This document shows positions 25,034 through 35,076 of a stretch of DNA of 64,000 bases, piece by piece. The notes below the pieces were generated by a model, which did no database searches, was not told the origin of the DNA, and saw only the letters and a program-made list of their open reading frames with translations. Within the stretch, counting starts at the first letter, position 1. Each line of letters opens with the position of its first letter. Both the position numbers and the translations under genes were made by a program. The DNA is taken from the NCBI GenBank assembly GCA_947462925.1, contig CANHQP010000009.1, positions 1 to 64,000 of the forward strand, read 5' to 3'. Origin of the DNA: Flavobacteriia bacterium. GTDB taxonomy: Bacteria > Bacteroidota > Bacteroidia > Flavobacteriales_D > Crocinitomicaceae.

Positions 25034-26260
25034 ATGAATGAATGGTTAGACGACGATATTAAGCCGGGAAACAATTTATCGAAAGAGACAATTGACGGTG
25101 ACATTGCAACCCTCAACTTAGGGCCTACGCATCCAGCAACACACGGAATCTTTCAAAATATCCTGAAAGTGGATGGAGAAAGAATTTTATCTTCTGAACA
25201 AACAGTTGGATATATTCACCGTGCTTTTGAAAAAATTGCAGAACACAGACCTTACAACCAAATCACTCCTTTAACGGACCGACTAAATTATTGCTCTTCA
25301 CCGATCAATAACATGGGTTGGCACATGACCGTTGAAAAACTGATTCAAGCAGAAATTCCTAAAAAAGTAGATTACATGCGTGTAATCATCATGGAATTAG
25401 CAAGAATTGCAGATCATTTGATTTGTAATTCGGTAATTGGTGTTGATACTGGTGCTTTGACAGGTTTTACTTACGTTTTCCAACAAAGAGAAAAAATATA
25501 CGAACTTTTTGAAGAAGTTTGTGGTGCGCGCTTAACTACAAATGTGGGTCGCATCGGTGGATTTGAGAGAGATTTTTCTCCTACTTTTCACAAAAAACTG
25601 AAAGATTTCTTGAAAGAATTTCCAAAGGTTTTCAATGAGTTTGACAATTTGTTGTCAAGAAACAGAATTTTCATGGATCGTACAATCAACGCAGGACCAA
25701 TTTCTGCTGAACGTGCGTTAGAATATTCATTTTCTGGACCAAATTTAAGAGCAGCAGGTGTGGATTATGATGTAAGAGTCATGAATCCATATTCTTCTTA
25801 CCAAGATTTTGATTTCATCGTTCCTGTAGGAACACAAGGAGATACCTACGACCGTTTTCAAGTTCGTCAAGAAGAAATTCGTCAAAGTTTGTCCATAATC
25901 AAGCAAGCATTAGACGCAATGCCCGAAGGTAAATATTTTGCAGATGTTCCTGAGTTTTATTTACCTCCAAAAGAAGATGTTTACAATAAAATGGAAGCAT
26001 TGATCTACCACTTCAAAATTGTAATGGGTGAAACACCAGTTCCAGTTGGAGAAGTTTACCACAGTGTGGAAGGTGGAAATGGTGAGGTAGGTTTTTATTT
26101 GATTAGCGATGGTGGAAGAGCACCTTTCCGTTTACAATTCCGTCGCCCTTGTTTTATTTATTACCAAGCATATCCAGAAATGATTACTGGTCAAAGCATC
26201 AGCGATGCCGTATTGACATTAAGTAGCATGAATGTGATCGCTGGAGAATTGGACGCTTAG
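25034..26260 (+). CDS. nuoD: NADH-quinone oxidoreductase subunit D
   Basis: 408 residues. The 49-kDa subunit is recognised by LGPTHPATHGIFQNIL near the N-terminus, the ICNSVIGVDTGALTGF region and FDFIVPVGTQGDTYDRF. Its His and Tyr residues line the quinone cavity together with NuoB. The length is normal for a stand-alone NuoD. It is 12 nt after nuoC and 3 nt before nuoE. Confidence 0.97.
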   Translation: MNEWLDDDIKPGNNLSKETIDGDIATLNLGPTHPATHGIFQNILKVDGERILSSEQTVGYIHRAFEKIAEHRPYNQITPLTDRLNYCSSPINNMGWHMTVEKLIQAEIPKKVDYMRVIIMELARIADHLICNSVIGVDTGALTGFTYVFQQREKIYELFEEVCGARLTTNVGRIGGFERDFSPTFHKKLKDFLKEFPKVFNEFDNLLSRNRIFMDRTINAGPISAERALEYSFSGPNLRAAGVDYDVRVMNPYSSYQDFDFIVPVGTQGDTYDRFQVRQEEIRQSLSIIKQALDAMPEGKYFADVPEFYLPPKEDVYNKMEALIYHFKIVMGETPVPVGEVYHSVEGGNGEVGFYLISDGGRAPFRLQFRRPCFIYYQAYPEMITGQSISDAVLTLSSMNVIAGELDA

Positions 26261-26263
26261 TTT

Positions 26264-26794
26264 ATGAAAATAGAAGTTACACAAAAAAGCAGACCTGTTC
26301 TTAGCGCCGAAAAAATGGCCGAGATTCAAGGTGTAATCAGTCAATTTCCTGAAGGGAAGTCAAAAAGCGCTGTAATTCGTATTTTGCATATTGTAGAAGA
26401 AGAAGCTGGTGGATGGTTGAGTCCTGACACAATGGACATGGTTGCTGAAATCTTAAATATTCAACCGATTGAAGTTTATGAAGTTGCAACATTTTATACA
26501 ATGTTCAACTTAAATCCAGTTGGAAAATACATTTTTGAGGTTTGTAGAACAGGACCTTGTATGTTGGTTGGAAGCGATAATATCATTGAATATATCGAAA
26601 ATAAATTGGACGTTAAAGTTGGAGGCACCACTGCAGACGGCATGTTTACATTGAAAACTGCTGAATGTTTGGGTGCTTGTGGTTACGGTCCGATGTTGCA
26701 ATGCGGAAAACATTATCATGAACATTTAACTCCTACAAAAGTTGACGAGCTAATTGAAGCTTGTAGAAAAGGAGAGATCAAAGCTAATTTTTAA
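26264..26794 (+). CDS. nuoE: NADH-quinone oxidoreductase subunit E, cluster N1a
   Basis: 176 residues with a thioredoxin-like ferredoxin fold. The [2Fe-2S] N1a ligands are Cys94 and Cys99 in VCRTGPCMLVG, and Cys135 and Cys139 in ECLGACGYGPM. With NuoF and NuoG it forms the NADH dehydrogenase module. It lies 3 nt after nuoD and 5 nt before nuoF. Confidence 0.97.
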   Translation: MKIEVTQKSRPVLSAEKMAEIQGVISQFPEGKSKSAVIRILHIVEEEAGGWLSPDTMDMVAEILNIQPIEVYEVATFYTMFNLNPVGKYIFEVCRTGPCMLVGSDNIIEYIENKLDVKVGGTTADGMFTLKTAECLGACGYGPMLQCGKHYHEHLTPTKVDELIEACRKGEIKANF

Positions 26795-26799
26795 TACGG

Positions 26800-28137
26800 A
26801 TGGGAAGAAAATTACTTTTAGAACACATTGACGTTCCTGGTATTGAAACGTTTGATGTATATAGAAAAAATGGCGGTTACCGTTCGGTAGAAAAAGCGTT
26901 GAAAACAATGTCTCCTGAAGATGTTGTGGAAGAAGTGAAAAAAGCCAACCTAAAAGGCCGTGGAGGAGCAGGTTTCCCTACAGGTTTAAAATGGTCGTTT
27001 TTGGCTAAACCAGAAGGTGTTCCAAGATATTTATTGTGTAATGCAGATGAATCCGAGCCTGGAACTTTCAAAGACAGATATTTGATGGAAAAAATTCCTC
27101 ATTTATTGATCGAAGGAATGATTGTTTCAAGTTACGCTTTGGGTTCAAATTTATCTTACATCTATATCCGCGGTGAATACATGTGGGTATTGGAAATATT
27201 AGAAAAAGCAATCGCTGAAGCCTACGCCAAAGGTTTCCTAGGAAAAAATATTTTAGGTTCTGGTTTCGATTTAGATTTGCGTGTAGCTCCAGGTGGAGGT
27301 GCATACATTTGTGGAGAAGAAACTGCCTTGATTGAATCTTTGGAAGGTAAAAGAGGAAATCCTCGTATCAAACCACCTTTCCCAGCTGTTAAAGGATTGT
27401 GGGGTTGCCCAACAGTGGTTAACAACGTGGAAAGTTTGGCTACAGTTGTTCCAATTATCAATGATGGAGCGGAAGAATATACCAAATTAGGAACAGACGC
27501 AAGTAACGGAACAAAATTGATTTCTGCTTGTGGAAATGTTACTCGCGGAGGTGTTTACGAAATTGAATTAGGAATTTCTGTTGAAGAGTTTATCTACGGT
27601 GACGAATGGTGTCGTGGAATTGCAAACAACAAGAAAATCAAAGCATTGGTTCCTGGAGGTTCTTCAGTTCCAATTTTGCCAGCACATTTGATTACCAAAA
27701 CAGCAGCTGGAGAAAATCGCTTGATGAGCTACGAAAGTTTGGCTGATGGTGGTTTCGCTTCAGGTTCTATGCTAGGTTCTGGTGGTTTCATTGTTTTCGA
27801 TGAAGATCAATGTATTGTAAGAAATACATGGAATTTCGCTCGTTTTTATGCCCACGAATCTTGCGGACAATGTTCACCTTGCCGTGAAGGAACTGGCTGG
27901 ATGGAAAAAGTATTGCACCGTTTAGAAAATGGAAAAGGAAATATGCGCGACATCGAATTGTTGGCAGACATCAATAAAAAAATCGAAGGAAATACAATTT
28001 GCCCATTAGGTGATGCTGCGGCTTGGCCTGTTGCTGCTGCGATTCGTCATTTCCGTGAAGAATTTGAGTGGCACGTAACGCATCCAGAAGACGCTGTGAA
28101 AGGCAATTATGGATTGTTAAAAGGAATTACAGTTTAA
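26800..28137 (+). CDS. nuoF: NADH-quinone oxidoreductase subunit F, FMN and NADH site
   Basis: 445 residues. The NADH/FMN-binding loops are GRGGAGFPTGLKW and the region ending CNADESEPGTFKDR. The Gly-rich GGGAYICGEETALIESLEG also binds flavin. The N3 [4Fe-4S] ligands lie in SCGQCSPCREGTGW, with the fourth Cys in TICPLGDAA. It takes up electrons from NADH. The gene continues directly into nuoG with a 44-nt gap. Confidence 0.97.
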   Translation: MGRKLLLEHIDVPGIETFDVYRKNGGYRSVEKALKTMSPEDVVEEVKKANLKGRGGAGFPTGLKWSFLAKPEGVPRYLLCNADESEPGTFKDRYLMEKIPHLLIEGMIVSSYALGSNLSYIYIRGEYMWVLEILEKAIAEAYAKGFLGKNILGSGFDLDLRVAPGGGAYICGEETALIESLEGKRGNPRIKPPFPAVKGLWGCPTVVNNVESLATVVPIINDGAEEYTKLGTDASNGTKLISACGNVTRGGVYEIELGISVEEFIYGDEWCRGIANNKKIKALVPGGSSVPILPAHLITKTAAGENRLMSYESLADGGFASGSMLGSGGFIVFDEDQCIVRNTWNFARFYAHESCGQCSPCREGTGWMEKVLHRLENGKGNMRDIELLADINKKIEGNTICPLGDAAAWPVAAAIRHFREEFEWHVTHPEDAVKGNYGLLKGITV

Positions 28138-28181
28138 TCAACTTTTTGGGTCAAACCAAAAACGATAATAAAATAATAACC

Positions 28182-29150
28182 ATGGTCAAAGTAACCATTG
28201 ATGGCATAGAAGTAGAAGTAGAAGCTGGAACAACAGTTTTGAATGCTGCTCGCAAAATTGGAGGAGATGTTGTTCCGCCAGCGATGTGCTATTACAGTAA
28301 ATTAGAAGGAAGCGGAGGTAAATGCCGTACTTGTTTGGTTGAAGTTGCAGCTGGTTCTGCAAACGATCCAAGACCGATGCCAAAATTGGTCGCTTCTTGT
28401 TCAACGCCCGTGCAAGACGGAATGGTAATCAAAAATAAAACCAGTGAAAAAGTGCACGTGAATCGTGGCGCTGTTACTGAGTTTTTGTTGATTAATCACC
28501 CTTTGGATTGTCCGATTTGTGATCAAGCTGGAGAATGTCATTTACAAGATTTAGGTTTTGAACATGGCGCATCAGGAACACGTTACGAGGAAGAAAGAAG
28601 AACTTTTGATCCAATCGATATTGGTAACAAAATCAAATTGCATATGAATCGTTGCATTTTGTGCTACAGATGTGTGATGGTTGCCAATCAATTGACAGAT
28701 AAACGTGTTCATGGAGTTTTAGGTCGTGGAGATCACGCTGAAATTAGCACTTACATTAGCAATGCGATCGACAATGATTTCTCTGGAAACATGATTGATG
28801 TTTGCCCAGTAGGAGCATTGACAGATAAAACTTTCCGTTTCAAATCTCGTGTTTGGTTCTTGAAACCAATGGAAGCTTCTAGATCTTGTACAAAATGTGC
28901 AGGTAAAGCAGTGGTTTGGATGTTTGGTGAAGAAATTTACCGTGTGACTGCCAGAAAAGACAAATACGGAGAAGTTGAAGACAACGATGGTAAACCAGCT
29001 TGGATTTGCAACGATTGTCGTTTTGACCACAAAAATGTTTCAGATTGGAACATCGAAGGGCCAAGAAAAATCAACCGACATTCTGTGATTTCTGCCAATC
29101 ACTATGAGAAAGCGAATCCATTGGAAAACAATACTAAAAAAATCAAATAA
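28182..29150 (+). CDS. nuoG: NADH-quinone oxidoreductase subunit G, short form
   Basis: 322 residues from ATG 28182. The N-terminal [2Fe-2S] ferredoxin domain (CYYSKLEGSGGKCRTCLVEV) is followed by HPLDCPICDQAGECHLQD, then RCILCYRCVMV with the distant CPVGALT, and finally SCTKCAG and WICNDCRFD. The long molybdopterin-type C-terminal domain of the 900-residue E. coli NuoG is absent. The reading frame does not break; it simply stops, and nuoH overlaps it by one base (TAATG), so the short form is genuine. The frame is open upstream into nuoF, but that extension is not NuoG-like. Short NuoG proteins are, as far as I know, usual in Flavobacteriia. Confidence 0.93.
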   Translation: MVKVTIDGIEVEVEAGTTVLNAARKIGGDVVPPAMCYYSKLEGSGGKCRTCLVEVAAGSANDPRPMPKLVASCSTPVQDGMVIKNKTSEKVHVNRGAVTEFLLINHPLDCPICDQAGECHLQDLGFEHGASGTRYEEERRTFDPIDIGNKIKLHMNRCILCYRCVMVANQLTDKRVHGVLGRGDHAEISTYISNAIDNDFSGNMIDVCPVGALTDKTFRFKSRVWFLKPMEASRSCTKCAGKAVVWMFGEEIYRVTARKDKYGEVEDNDGKPAWICNDCRFDHKNVSDWNIEGPRKINRHSVISANHYEKANPLENNTKKIK

Positions 29151-30280
29151 TGGATACTGGATTATTGATAGAAAAAACGATTCTTGTTGTCGTGATTTTT
29201 GCAATTACATTGTTTATTGCAACTTATCAAACTTACATGGAACGTAAAGTTGCTGCGTGGTTGCAAGACCGTGTAGGACCAGATAGAGCAGGACCATTTG
29301 GAATTTTACAACCAATTGCAGATGCTGGAAAAATGTTTTTCAAAGAAGATTTCATTCCTGCAAATGCGGACAAATGGTTGTTTATCATGGGACCTGGAAT
29401 TGCAATGTTCACCGCTTCGATGACTGGTGCAGTAATTCCTTGGGGACCGCCATTGGAAATGTTTGGAAGAACGGTTGTATTACAAGTGGCTGATATCAAC
29501 ATCGGAATTTTATTCATCATGGGATTTGCATCTATTGGTGTTTATGGAATTATGATCGGTGGTTGGGCTTCTAACAACAAATTCTCTTTGTTTGCTGCCA
29601 TTCGTGCATCATCGCAAATGATTTCTTATGAATTAGCAATGGGTGTTTCAATCATCACATTGGTGTTGATGTCAGGAAGTTTGAGTTTGGGAGAAATCGT
29701 TCATCAACAACATGGAATGAATTGGAACATTTTCTATCAGCCGGTTGCTTTTGTCGTTTTCTTTATTTGTTCAATCGCTGAATGTAACAGAGCACCTTTC
29801 GATTTGGCTGAATGTGAAAGTGAGTTGATTGGAGGTTACCACACAGAATACGGTTCAATGAAATTAGGGTTCTTCTTGTTCGCTGAGTATGTGAATCTAT
29901 TTATTTCATCTGCAGTTATTGCAGCATTGTTTTTTGGAGGTTACAACTTCCCAGGAATGGATCATTTCTCAGGAAATACATTGGCTATTTTAGGAACAGC
30001 TGCATTCTTTGCGAAAATCATCTTCTTTATTTTTGTGATTATGTGGATTCGCTGGACATTGCCAAGATTCCGTTACGATCAATTGATGCACTTAGGATGG
30101 AAAAAATTAATTCCAATTGCGATGATCAATTTGTTGATTACAGCGGTTGTGATTGGTTTCAACTCAGGTTGGTTTACTAAAAAATCAGCGAAAGTGAAAC
30201 AAACTGAAAAAAGTGTTGCAATGATGCCAAAAGCGAAAGTGGATGCTCAGGCTAATTACAAAATCAATTTCAATAATTAA
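29150..30280 (+). CDS. nuoH: NADH-quinone oxidoreductase subunit H
   Basis: A 376-residue membrane protein. The signatures ERKVAAWLQDRVGPDRAGPF near the N-terminus and CNRAPFDLAECESELIGGYH are those of NuoH/ND1, which forms the entrance of the quinone channel. About eight helices are visible. The tail after about residue 345 is hydrophilic and variable. Its ATG shares one base with the nuoG stop. Confidence 0.97.
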   Translation: MDTGLLIEKTILVVVIFAITLFIATYQTYMERKVAAWLQDRVGPDRAGPFGILQPIADAGKMFFKEDFIPANADKWLFIMGPGIAMFTASMTGAVIPWGPPLEMFGRTVVLQVADINIGILFIMGFASIGVYGIMIGGWASNNKFSLFAAIRASSQMISYELAMGVSIITLVLMSGSLSLGEIVHQQHGMNWNIFYQPVAFVVFFICSIAECNRAPFDLAECESELIGGYHTEYGSMKLGFFLFAEYVNLFISSAVIAALFFGGYNFPGMDHFSGNTLAILGTAAFFAKIIFFIFVIMWIRWTLPRFRYDQLMHLGWKKLIPIAMINLLITAVVIGFNSGWFTKKSAKVKQTEKSVAMMPKAKVDAQANYKINFNN

Positions 30281-30301
30281 ACAGAAAGCATACCCAAAGA
30301 T

Positions 30302-30844
30302 ATGGAGAGTTTATCAAATCGAAAAAAGGTAGTTTCTAACAAAAAAATGAGTTTTGTAGAAAGTCTATATTTGCCAGCAATCGTTGGTGGAATGTGGATT
30401 ACGATCAAACACATGTTCAAGAAACACAATACGCTTAAATATCCAGAGCAGCAACGTGTTTTTGCTCCAGTTTACCGTGGAATGCACGTGTTGAAGCGCG
30501 ATGAGCAAGGCCGTGAAAATTGCACAGCTTGTGGTTTATGTGCTGTCGCTTGTCCTGCAGAAGCAATCACCATGGTGGCTGCCGAAAGACAAAAAGGCGA
30601 AGAGAATTTATACCGAGAAGAAAAGTATGCTGAATCTTATGAAATCAACATGTTGCGTTGCATTTTCTGTGGTTTGTGCGAGGAAGCTTGTCCAAAAGAA
30701 GCAATTTTCTTGACAGATAGAATTGTTCCTACCAATTTTGACCGTGACGAATTTGTTTATGGCAAAGATCGTTTGGTTGAACAATTGGACAATAGAATAG
30801 ACATCACAGTAAGACAAAATACTGGTAAAAGAGGTGAAAAATGA
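30302..30844 (+). CDS. nuoI: NADH-quinone oxidoreductase subunit I, clusters N6a and N6b
   Basis: A 180-residue ferredoxin-like subunit with two [4Fe-4S] motifs, CTACGLCAVACPAEAI and CIFCGLCEEACPKEAI, the ligands of N6a and N6b. These lead electrons to N2 in NuoB. An N-terminal stretch of about 60 residues holds an amphipathic membrane-contact helix. The end overlaps the nuoJ start by 4 nt (ATGA). Confidence 0.97.
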   Translation: MESLSNRKKVVSNKKMSFVESLYLPAIVGGMWITIKHMFKKHNTLKYPEQQRVFAPVYRGMHVLKRDEQGRENCTACGLCAVACPAEAITMVAAERQKGEENLYREEKYAESYEINMLRCIFCGLCEEACPKEAIFLTDRIVPTNFDRDEFVYGKDRLVEQLDNRIDITVRQNTGKRGEK

Positions 30845-31353
30845 GTAGTTTAGAAATTATCGCAACGGTTTTAGGCGGATTAACTATTGGCTCAGCGCTA
30901 ATGGTAGTCTTGAGTCCTCATCCCGTGAGAAGTGTCTTGTATTTGATACTTACTTTTTTCCTGATTTCAGGGAATTATATTTTGATGAATGCACAATTTA
31001 TCGCAGTAGTAAACATCATCGTTTATGCAGGTGCAATCATGGTTTTGTTCTTATTCGTATTGATGCTCTTGAATTTGAGTAAAGACAACGAGCCAAAATC
31101 TTCTATTAAGATGAAAATTGCTGCCACTTTCGCTGGTGGTGCACTTTTGACAGTTTTGATTGCAGCTTTGAAAGACAGTGTGATTTTACCAAAAACAGAA
31201 ATGTTGGAAAATCAGCAAGGAATGGTTGAGAATTTAGGACAATTGTTGTTCACTAAATATGTACTTCCATTTGAAATGTCTTCCATTTTGTTTATCGCTG
31301 CCATGGTGGGAGCTGTATTATTAGCAAAAAGAGAAAAACAAATAATCGAGTAA
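30841..31353 (+). CDS. nuoJ: NADH-quinone oxidoreductase subunit J
   Basis: A 170-residue, five-helix membrane subunit. The stretch NIIVYAGAIMVLFLFVLMLL is the NuoJ/ND6 signature, with the pi-bulge helix that takes part in coupling. It overlaps nuoI by 4 nt and lies 2 nt before nuoK. Confidence 0.95.
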   Translation: MSSLEIIATVLGGLTIGSALMVVLSPHPVRSVLYLILTFFLISGNYILMNAQFIAVVNIIVYAGAIMVLFLFVLMLLNLSKDNEPKSSIKMKIAATFAGGALLTVLIAALKDSVILPKTEMLENQQGMVENLGQLLFTKYVLPFEMSSILFIAAMVGAVLLAKREKQIIE

Positions 31354-31355
31354 GA

Positions 31356-31685
31356 ATGATATTAGCTTCTATTTTTGAATCCGGAGTATCGATACAGTTT
31401 TACATTGTATTATCAACGATACTTTTTGCGATTGGTGTTTTGGGTGTTTTGATAAGAAAAAATGCCATTATTGTGTTGATGTGTGTTGAAATCATGTTGA
31501 ATGCAGTAAACCTATTAATGGTTGCTTTTTCCACCTATTTTGGAAATGGCGATGCGCAGGTTTTTGTGTTTTTCATCATGGTTGTTGCAGCTGCAGAAGC
31601 GACCATTGGTTTATCCATTTTGGTATTGCTTTACAGAAACAACAGATCAGTAGATATCGGATTGTTTAACAAATTAAAAGGATAA
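31356..31685 (+). CDS. nuoK: NADH-quinone oxidoreductase subunit K
   Basis: A 109-residue, three-helix subunit of the membrane arm. The family pattern GVLIRKNAIIVLMCVEIMLN, followed by AVNLLMVAFS and AAAEATIGLSILVLLYR, includes the two conserved membrane glutamates of NuoK. It lies 2 nt after nuoJ and 4 nt before nuoL. Confidence 0.96.
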   Translation: MILASIFESGVSIQFYIVLSTILFAIGVLGVLIRKNAIIVLMCVEIMLNAVNLLMVAFSTYFGNGDAQVFVFFIMVVAAAEATIGLSILVLLYRNNRSVDIGLFNKLKG

Positions 31686-31689
31686 TCAG

Positions 31690-33609
31690 ATGTCAGTACA
31701 ACAACTCGTACCTTTAATTTTATTGTTTCCTCTGATTGGAGGAATCATCAATGGAATATTCGGGAAAAAATTGCCAAAAGCATTGGTTGGTTCTTTAGCA
31801 ACTTTGGCTTCAACTTTATCATTCGCAACAGCGTTGATGGTTTTTTTCCAATTAAATGAACCAGTTAAAATTCATTTATTTAGAATGATTGACTTAGAAG
31901 ATTTGCGTTTAAGCGCAAGTTTATTGGCCGACAATCTTTCTTTGTGGATGGTTCTAATCATCACAGGAATTGGATCTTTGATTCATTTGTTCTCTATGGG
32001 CTACATGAAGCACGATGCAGGATATTCTAAATTCTTTACGTATTTGAATCTCTTCATCTTCGCGATGTTAATTCTTGTTTTGGGAAGCAACTATTTCATG
32101 TTGTTCTTCGGTTGGGAAGGTGTAGGAATCTGTTCTTATTTCTTAATCGGTTTCCATTACAGCGATGCTGAAAAAGGAATGTTGAACGGAATCGCTGCTA
32201 GAAAAGCTTTCATCATGAACCGTATCGGGGATTTAGGATTGCTAATCGGTTTATTTTTGATTCTTTCTCAATTTGGAACGTTGGAATACCAAGAATTGGC
32301 AAACATGGTAACGGTTGACAAAATCCTTGGAACGCCTTGGATGATGTTCGGAATCACCATGTGCTTGTTCATTGGTGCAACTGGAAAAAGTGCACAAATT
32401 CCATTGTTTACTTGGTTGCCAGATGCGATGGCGGGACCAACTCCAGTTTCAGCTTTGATTCACGCCGCTACGATGGTAACAGCAGGTATCTTCTTGGTTG
32501 TTCGTTCAAATTTCTTTTTTGAACACGCACCAATGACGCAAGAAATCATGTTGTATATCGGTTTGGCAACTTCATTGGTTGCAGCTTTCATCGCCATGCG
32601 TCAAAACGACATCAAGAAAGTATTGGCTTATTCAACTGTTTCACAATTAGGATTGTTATTTGTTGCTCTTGGAATGGGCGCTTACACAGCAGCGATTTTC
32701 CACGTTACAACGCACGCATTCTTCAAAGCGTTACTTTTCTTGGGTTCTGGTAGTGTGATTCACGCGATGTCAGACGAACAAGATATTCGCAAAATGGGTG
32801 GTTTACGCAAGAAAATTCCATTAACACATTTGACTTTCCTTATCGGAACATTGGCAATCACTGGATTTCCATTGTTGTCAGGTTTCTTTTCAAAAGATGA
32901 AATCGTTGGACACGCATTCAGCCACAATGTGTTGATTTACGGAATCTTGATGTTCAGCATTCTTTTAACAGCGATTTATATGTTCAGAATGTATTTCGTG
33001 GTTTTCTTTGGTTCTTTCAGAGGAACTCACGAACAAGAGCATCACGTTCACGAAGGACCAGCTTCAATGACTTTACCTTTAGTGATTTTAGCTATTTTAT
33101 CAGTTTTTGGTGGTTTACTAAACTTACCAGGAATTTGGTTGAAAGGTCAAGCGCATTGGTTGTCTCATCACTTGGAGCATAATACTGGCGGATTGAATTT
33201 GATTGAAGCAGAACATGCAGACAATGGCATTACATTGATGTTGATGATTATTGCAGTAGCAGTTTGTTTGGGAGCATTGGTTGTTTGTTACTTAGTTTAT
33301 GGTAAAAAACAAAACGTTCCAGTTGAAGACGCTGAACTAAGCGGATGGCAAAAAATCTCTGCAAACAAATTGTACATTGATGAAATTTACAATTTCTTGT
33401 TTGTTCGTCCTACAGAATGGCTTTCAGTTGTTGGACATAAATTCATTGAAATTATGTTCTTGAATGGAATCATTCTTGGATTTGCAAAAGGAATCGGAGC
33501 ATCCGGTGAATTGGTTAAAAAATGGCAAACTGGACGTGTGAACTGGTACATCCTTTGGATGGTCGGTGGAATCGTTGGTTTGATCGTGTATTATCTTGTT
33601 AAAATATAA
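31690..33609 (+). CDS. nuoL: NADH-quinone oxidoreductase subunit L, proton-pumping
   Basis: A 639-residue antiporter-like subunit. Typical stretches are FFGWEGVGICSYFLIGFHY, GKSAQIPLFTWLPDAMAGPT and SALIHAATMVTAGIFLVVR, and these include the conserved glutamate and lysines of the proton channel. The C-terminal long amphipathic helix region (about residues 540-639) that reaches along the membrane arm is present. It is the distal proton pump. Confidence 0.96.
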   Translation: MSVQQLVPLILLFPLIGGIINGIFGKKLPKALVGSLATLASTLSFATALMVFFQLNEPVKIHLFRMIDLEDLRLSASLLADNLSLWMVLIITGIGSLIHLFSMGYMKHDAGYSKFFTYLNLFIFAMLILVLGSNYFMLFFGWEGVGICSYFLIGFHYSDAEKGMLNGIAARKAFIMNRIGDLGLLIGLFLILSQFGTLEYQELANMVTVDKILGTPWMMFGITMCLFIGATGKSAQIPLFTWLPDAMAGPTPVSALIHAATMVTAGIFLVVRSNFFFEHAPMTQEIMLYIGLATSLVAAFIAMRQNDIKKVLAYSTVSQLGLLFVALGMGAYTAAIFHVTTHAFFKALLFLGSGSVIHAMSDEQDIRKMGGLRKKIPLTHLTFLIGTLAITGFPLLSGFFSKDEIVGHAFSHNVLIYGILMFSILLTAIYMFRMYFVVFFGSFRGTHEQEHHVHEGPASMTLPLVILAILSVFGGLLNLPGIWLKGQAHWLSHHLEHNTGGLNLIEAEHADNGITLMLMIIAVAVCLGALVVCYLVYGKKQNVPVEDAELSGWQKISANKLYIDEIYNFLFVRPTEWLSVVGHKFIEIMFLNGIILGFAKGIGASGELVKKWQTGRVNWYILWMVGGIVGLIVYYLVKI

Positions 33610-33614
33610 AGGCT

Positions 33615-35075
33615 TTGGAACTTCTTATAATACCTAGTTTATTTGCGCTTGCGGCGCTAGTGATTCCACGAAATTTCATGCGATACTTCGGTTTAGCTGG
33701 TGGAGTTACTTCGGCAGTGGTTGCTATTGTACATGCTGTATATTATGCACCGACTACGAAATACGTTTCTTTATTTGATCCACATTGGACTTCGACTTTC
33801 GGGTTGAGCTACAAAATGGGTTACGATGGAATCAGTTTAATCATGGTTGTTTTGACTAATGTCATCACGCTTTTGATTCTCTTGAGTAATTTCAACAAAG
33901 AATTGGCTTCCAATAAAATGTTTACTGCCATGGTATTTTTCATGCAAGTAGCGTTGTTGGGCGTTTTCACCTCGATGGACGGATTGTTGTTCTACATTTT
34001 CTGGGAAATCACTTTGATTCCTGTGTTCTTAATCGCTTTGTGGTTTGGCGCACCAGGAAGAAAACAAGCTTTGATCAAATTCTTTATCTACACTTTCGTT
34101 GGATCATTGGCGATGTTATTGGCTTTGATGGCAATCAAAACTGGAATTTGCGGAAATCTACCAGCAGCAAGTTTTGTGGTTGAAGATTTAATGGCAGTTC
34201 AATTGTCAGCTTGCTCAGCATGTTGGATTTTTGGAGGTTTCTTATTCGCTTTTGCAGTGAAAATTCCTTTGTTTCCTTTCCACACTTGGCAACCTGACAC
34301 TTACACAAACTCTCCTATGGCTGGAACCATGTTGCTTTCAGCATTGATGTTGAAAATGGCATTATACGGAATGATTCGTTGGATGATTCCTTTGGCTCCT
34401 GAATCTTTGGAATCTTATAAATTACCAATCATCATTTTAGGAACAATTGGTGTAGTTTACGCAGCAATTTTAGCAATCAAACAAAACGATATCAAACGAA
34501 CTTTTGCTTTTGCATCTATTTCACACGTTGGATTGATTGCTGCAGGAATTGTTTTGTTGAACGTCGATTCAACCATGGGCGTTTTTGTTCAGATGATCAA
34601 CCACAGTTTGGTTGCAGTTGGACTTTTCTTAGCAGTGGATATCATTGAAAGCAGAACAGGAATTAGAAGTATGAGCGAATTAGGCGGAATTGCGAAACAA
34701 GCGCCAAAATTTGCTTTCTGGTTTGGAGTGGTTGCTTTGGCATCGATTTCAGTTCCGTTGACAAGCGGTTTCATTGGTGAGTTTTTATTGATTCGTGGGG
34801 TTTATTCTTACAATTGGATTATCGGTTTAGTGATTGGTTCAACGTTGGTTTACGGAGCTGTTTATACCTTGCGTGCTTACCAACTTTCAATGTACGGTCC
34901 TTCAAAGAATTTCAATTTCCCAGATTTAACATGGAATGAATGGTTGGTATTTTTCATTCTGATGGTATTAATTGTGATTTTGGGTGTATATCCGCAATTG
35001 GTGATTGATTTTGTTCAACCAAGCGTTACACGATTATTCGAAAATATTCATTCTTCAAAAATTTTAGTTCAATAA
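33615..35075 (+). CDS. nuoM: NADH-quinone oxidoreductase subunit M, proton-pumping
   Basis: A 486-residue antiporter-like subunit. The region FYIFWEITLIPVFLIALWFGA carries the conserved glutamate, and VKIPLFPFHTWQPDTYTNSP and LLSALMLKMALYGMIRW carry the conserved lysines. The reading frame opens with TTG at 33615, 5 nt after nuoL, and no ATG occurs before the first helix, so TTG is probably the true start. Confidence 0.95.
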   Translation: MELLIIPSLFALAALVIPRNFMRYFGLAGGVTSAVVAIVHAVYYAPTTKYVSLFDPHWTSTFGLSYKMGYDGISLIMVVLTNVITLLILLSNFNKELASNKMFTAMVFFMQVALLGVFTSMDGLLFYIFWEITLIPVFLIALWFGAPGRKQALIKFFIYTFVGSLAMLLALMAIKTGICGNLPAASFVVEDLMAVQLSACSACWIFGGFLFAFAVKIPLFPFHTWQPDTYTNSPMAGTMLLSALMLKMALYGMIRWMIPLAPESLESYKLPIIILGTIGVVYAAILAIKQNDIKRTFAFASISHVGLIAAGIVLLNVDSTMGVFVQMINHSLVAVGLFLAVDIIESRTGIRSMSELGGIAKQAPKFAFWFGVVALASISVPLTSGFIGEFLLIRGVYSYNWIIGLVIGSTLVYGAVYTLRAYQLSMYGPSKNFNFPDLTWNEWLVFFILMVLIVILGVYPQLVIDFVQPSVTRLFENIHSSKILVQ

Positions 35076-35076
35076 T

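Noticed and set aside
28068-28181. An N-terminal extension of NuoG overlapping nuoF
   Set aside because: The frame is open, but the extension is basic and unrelated to NuoG; the normal ferredoxin start MVKVTIDG is at 28182.
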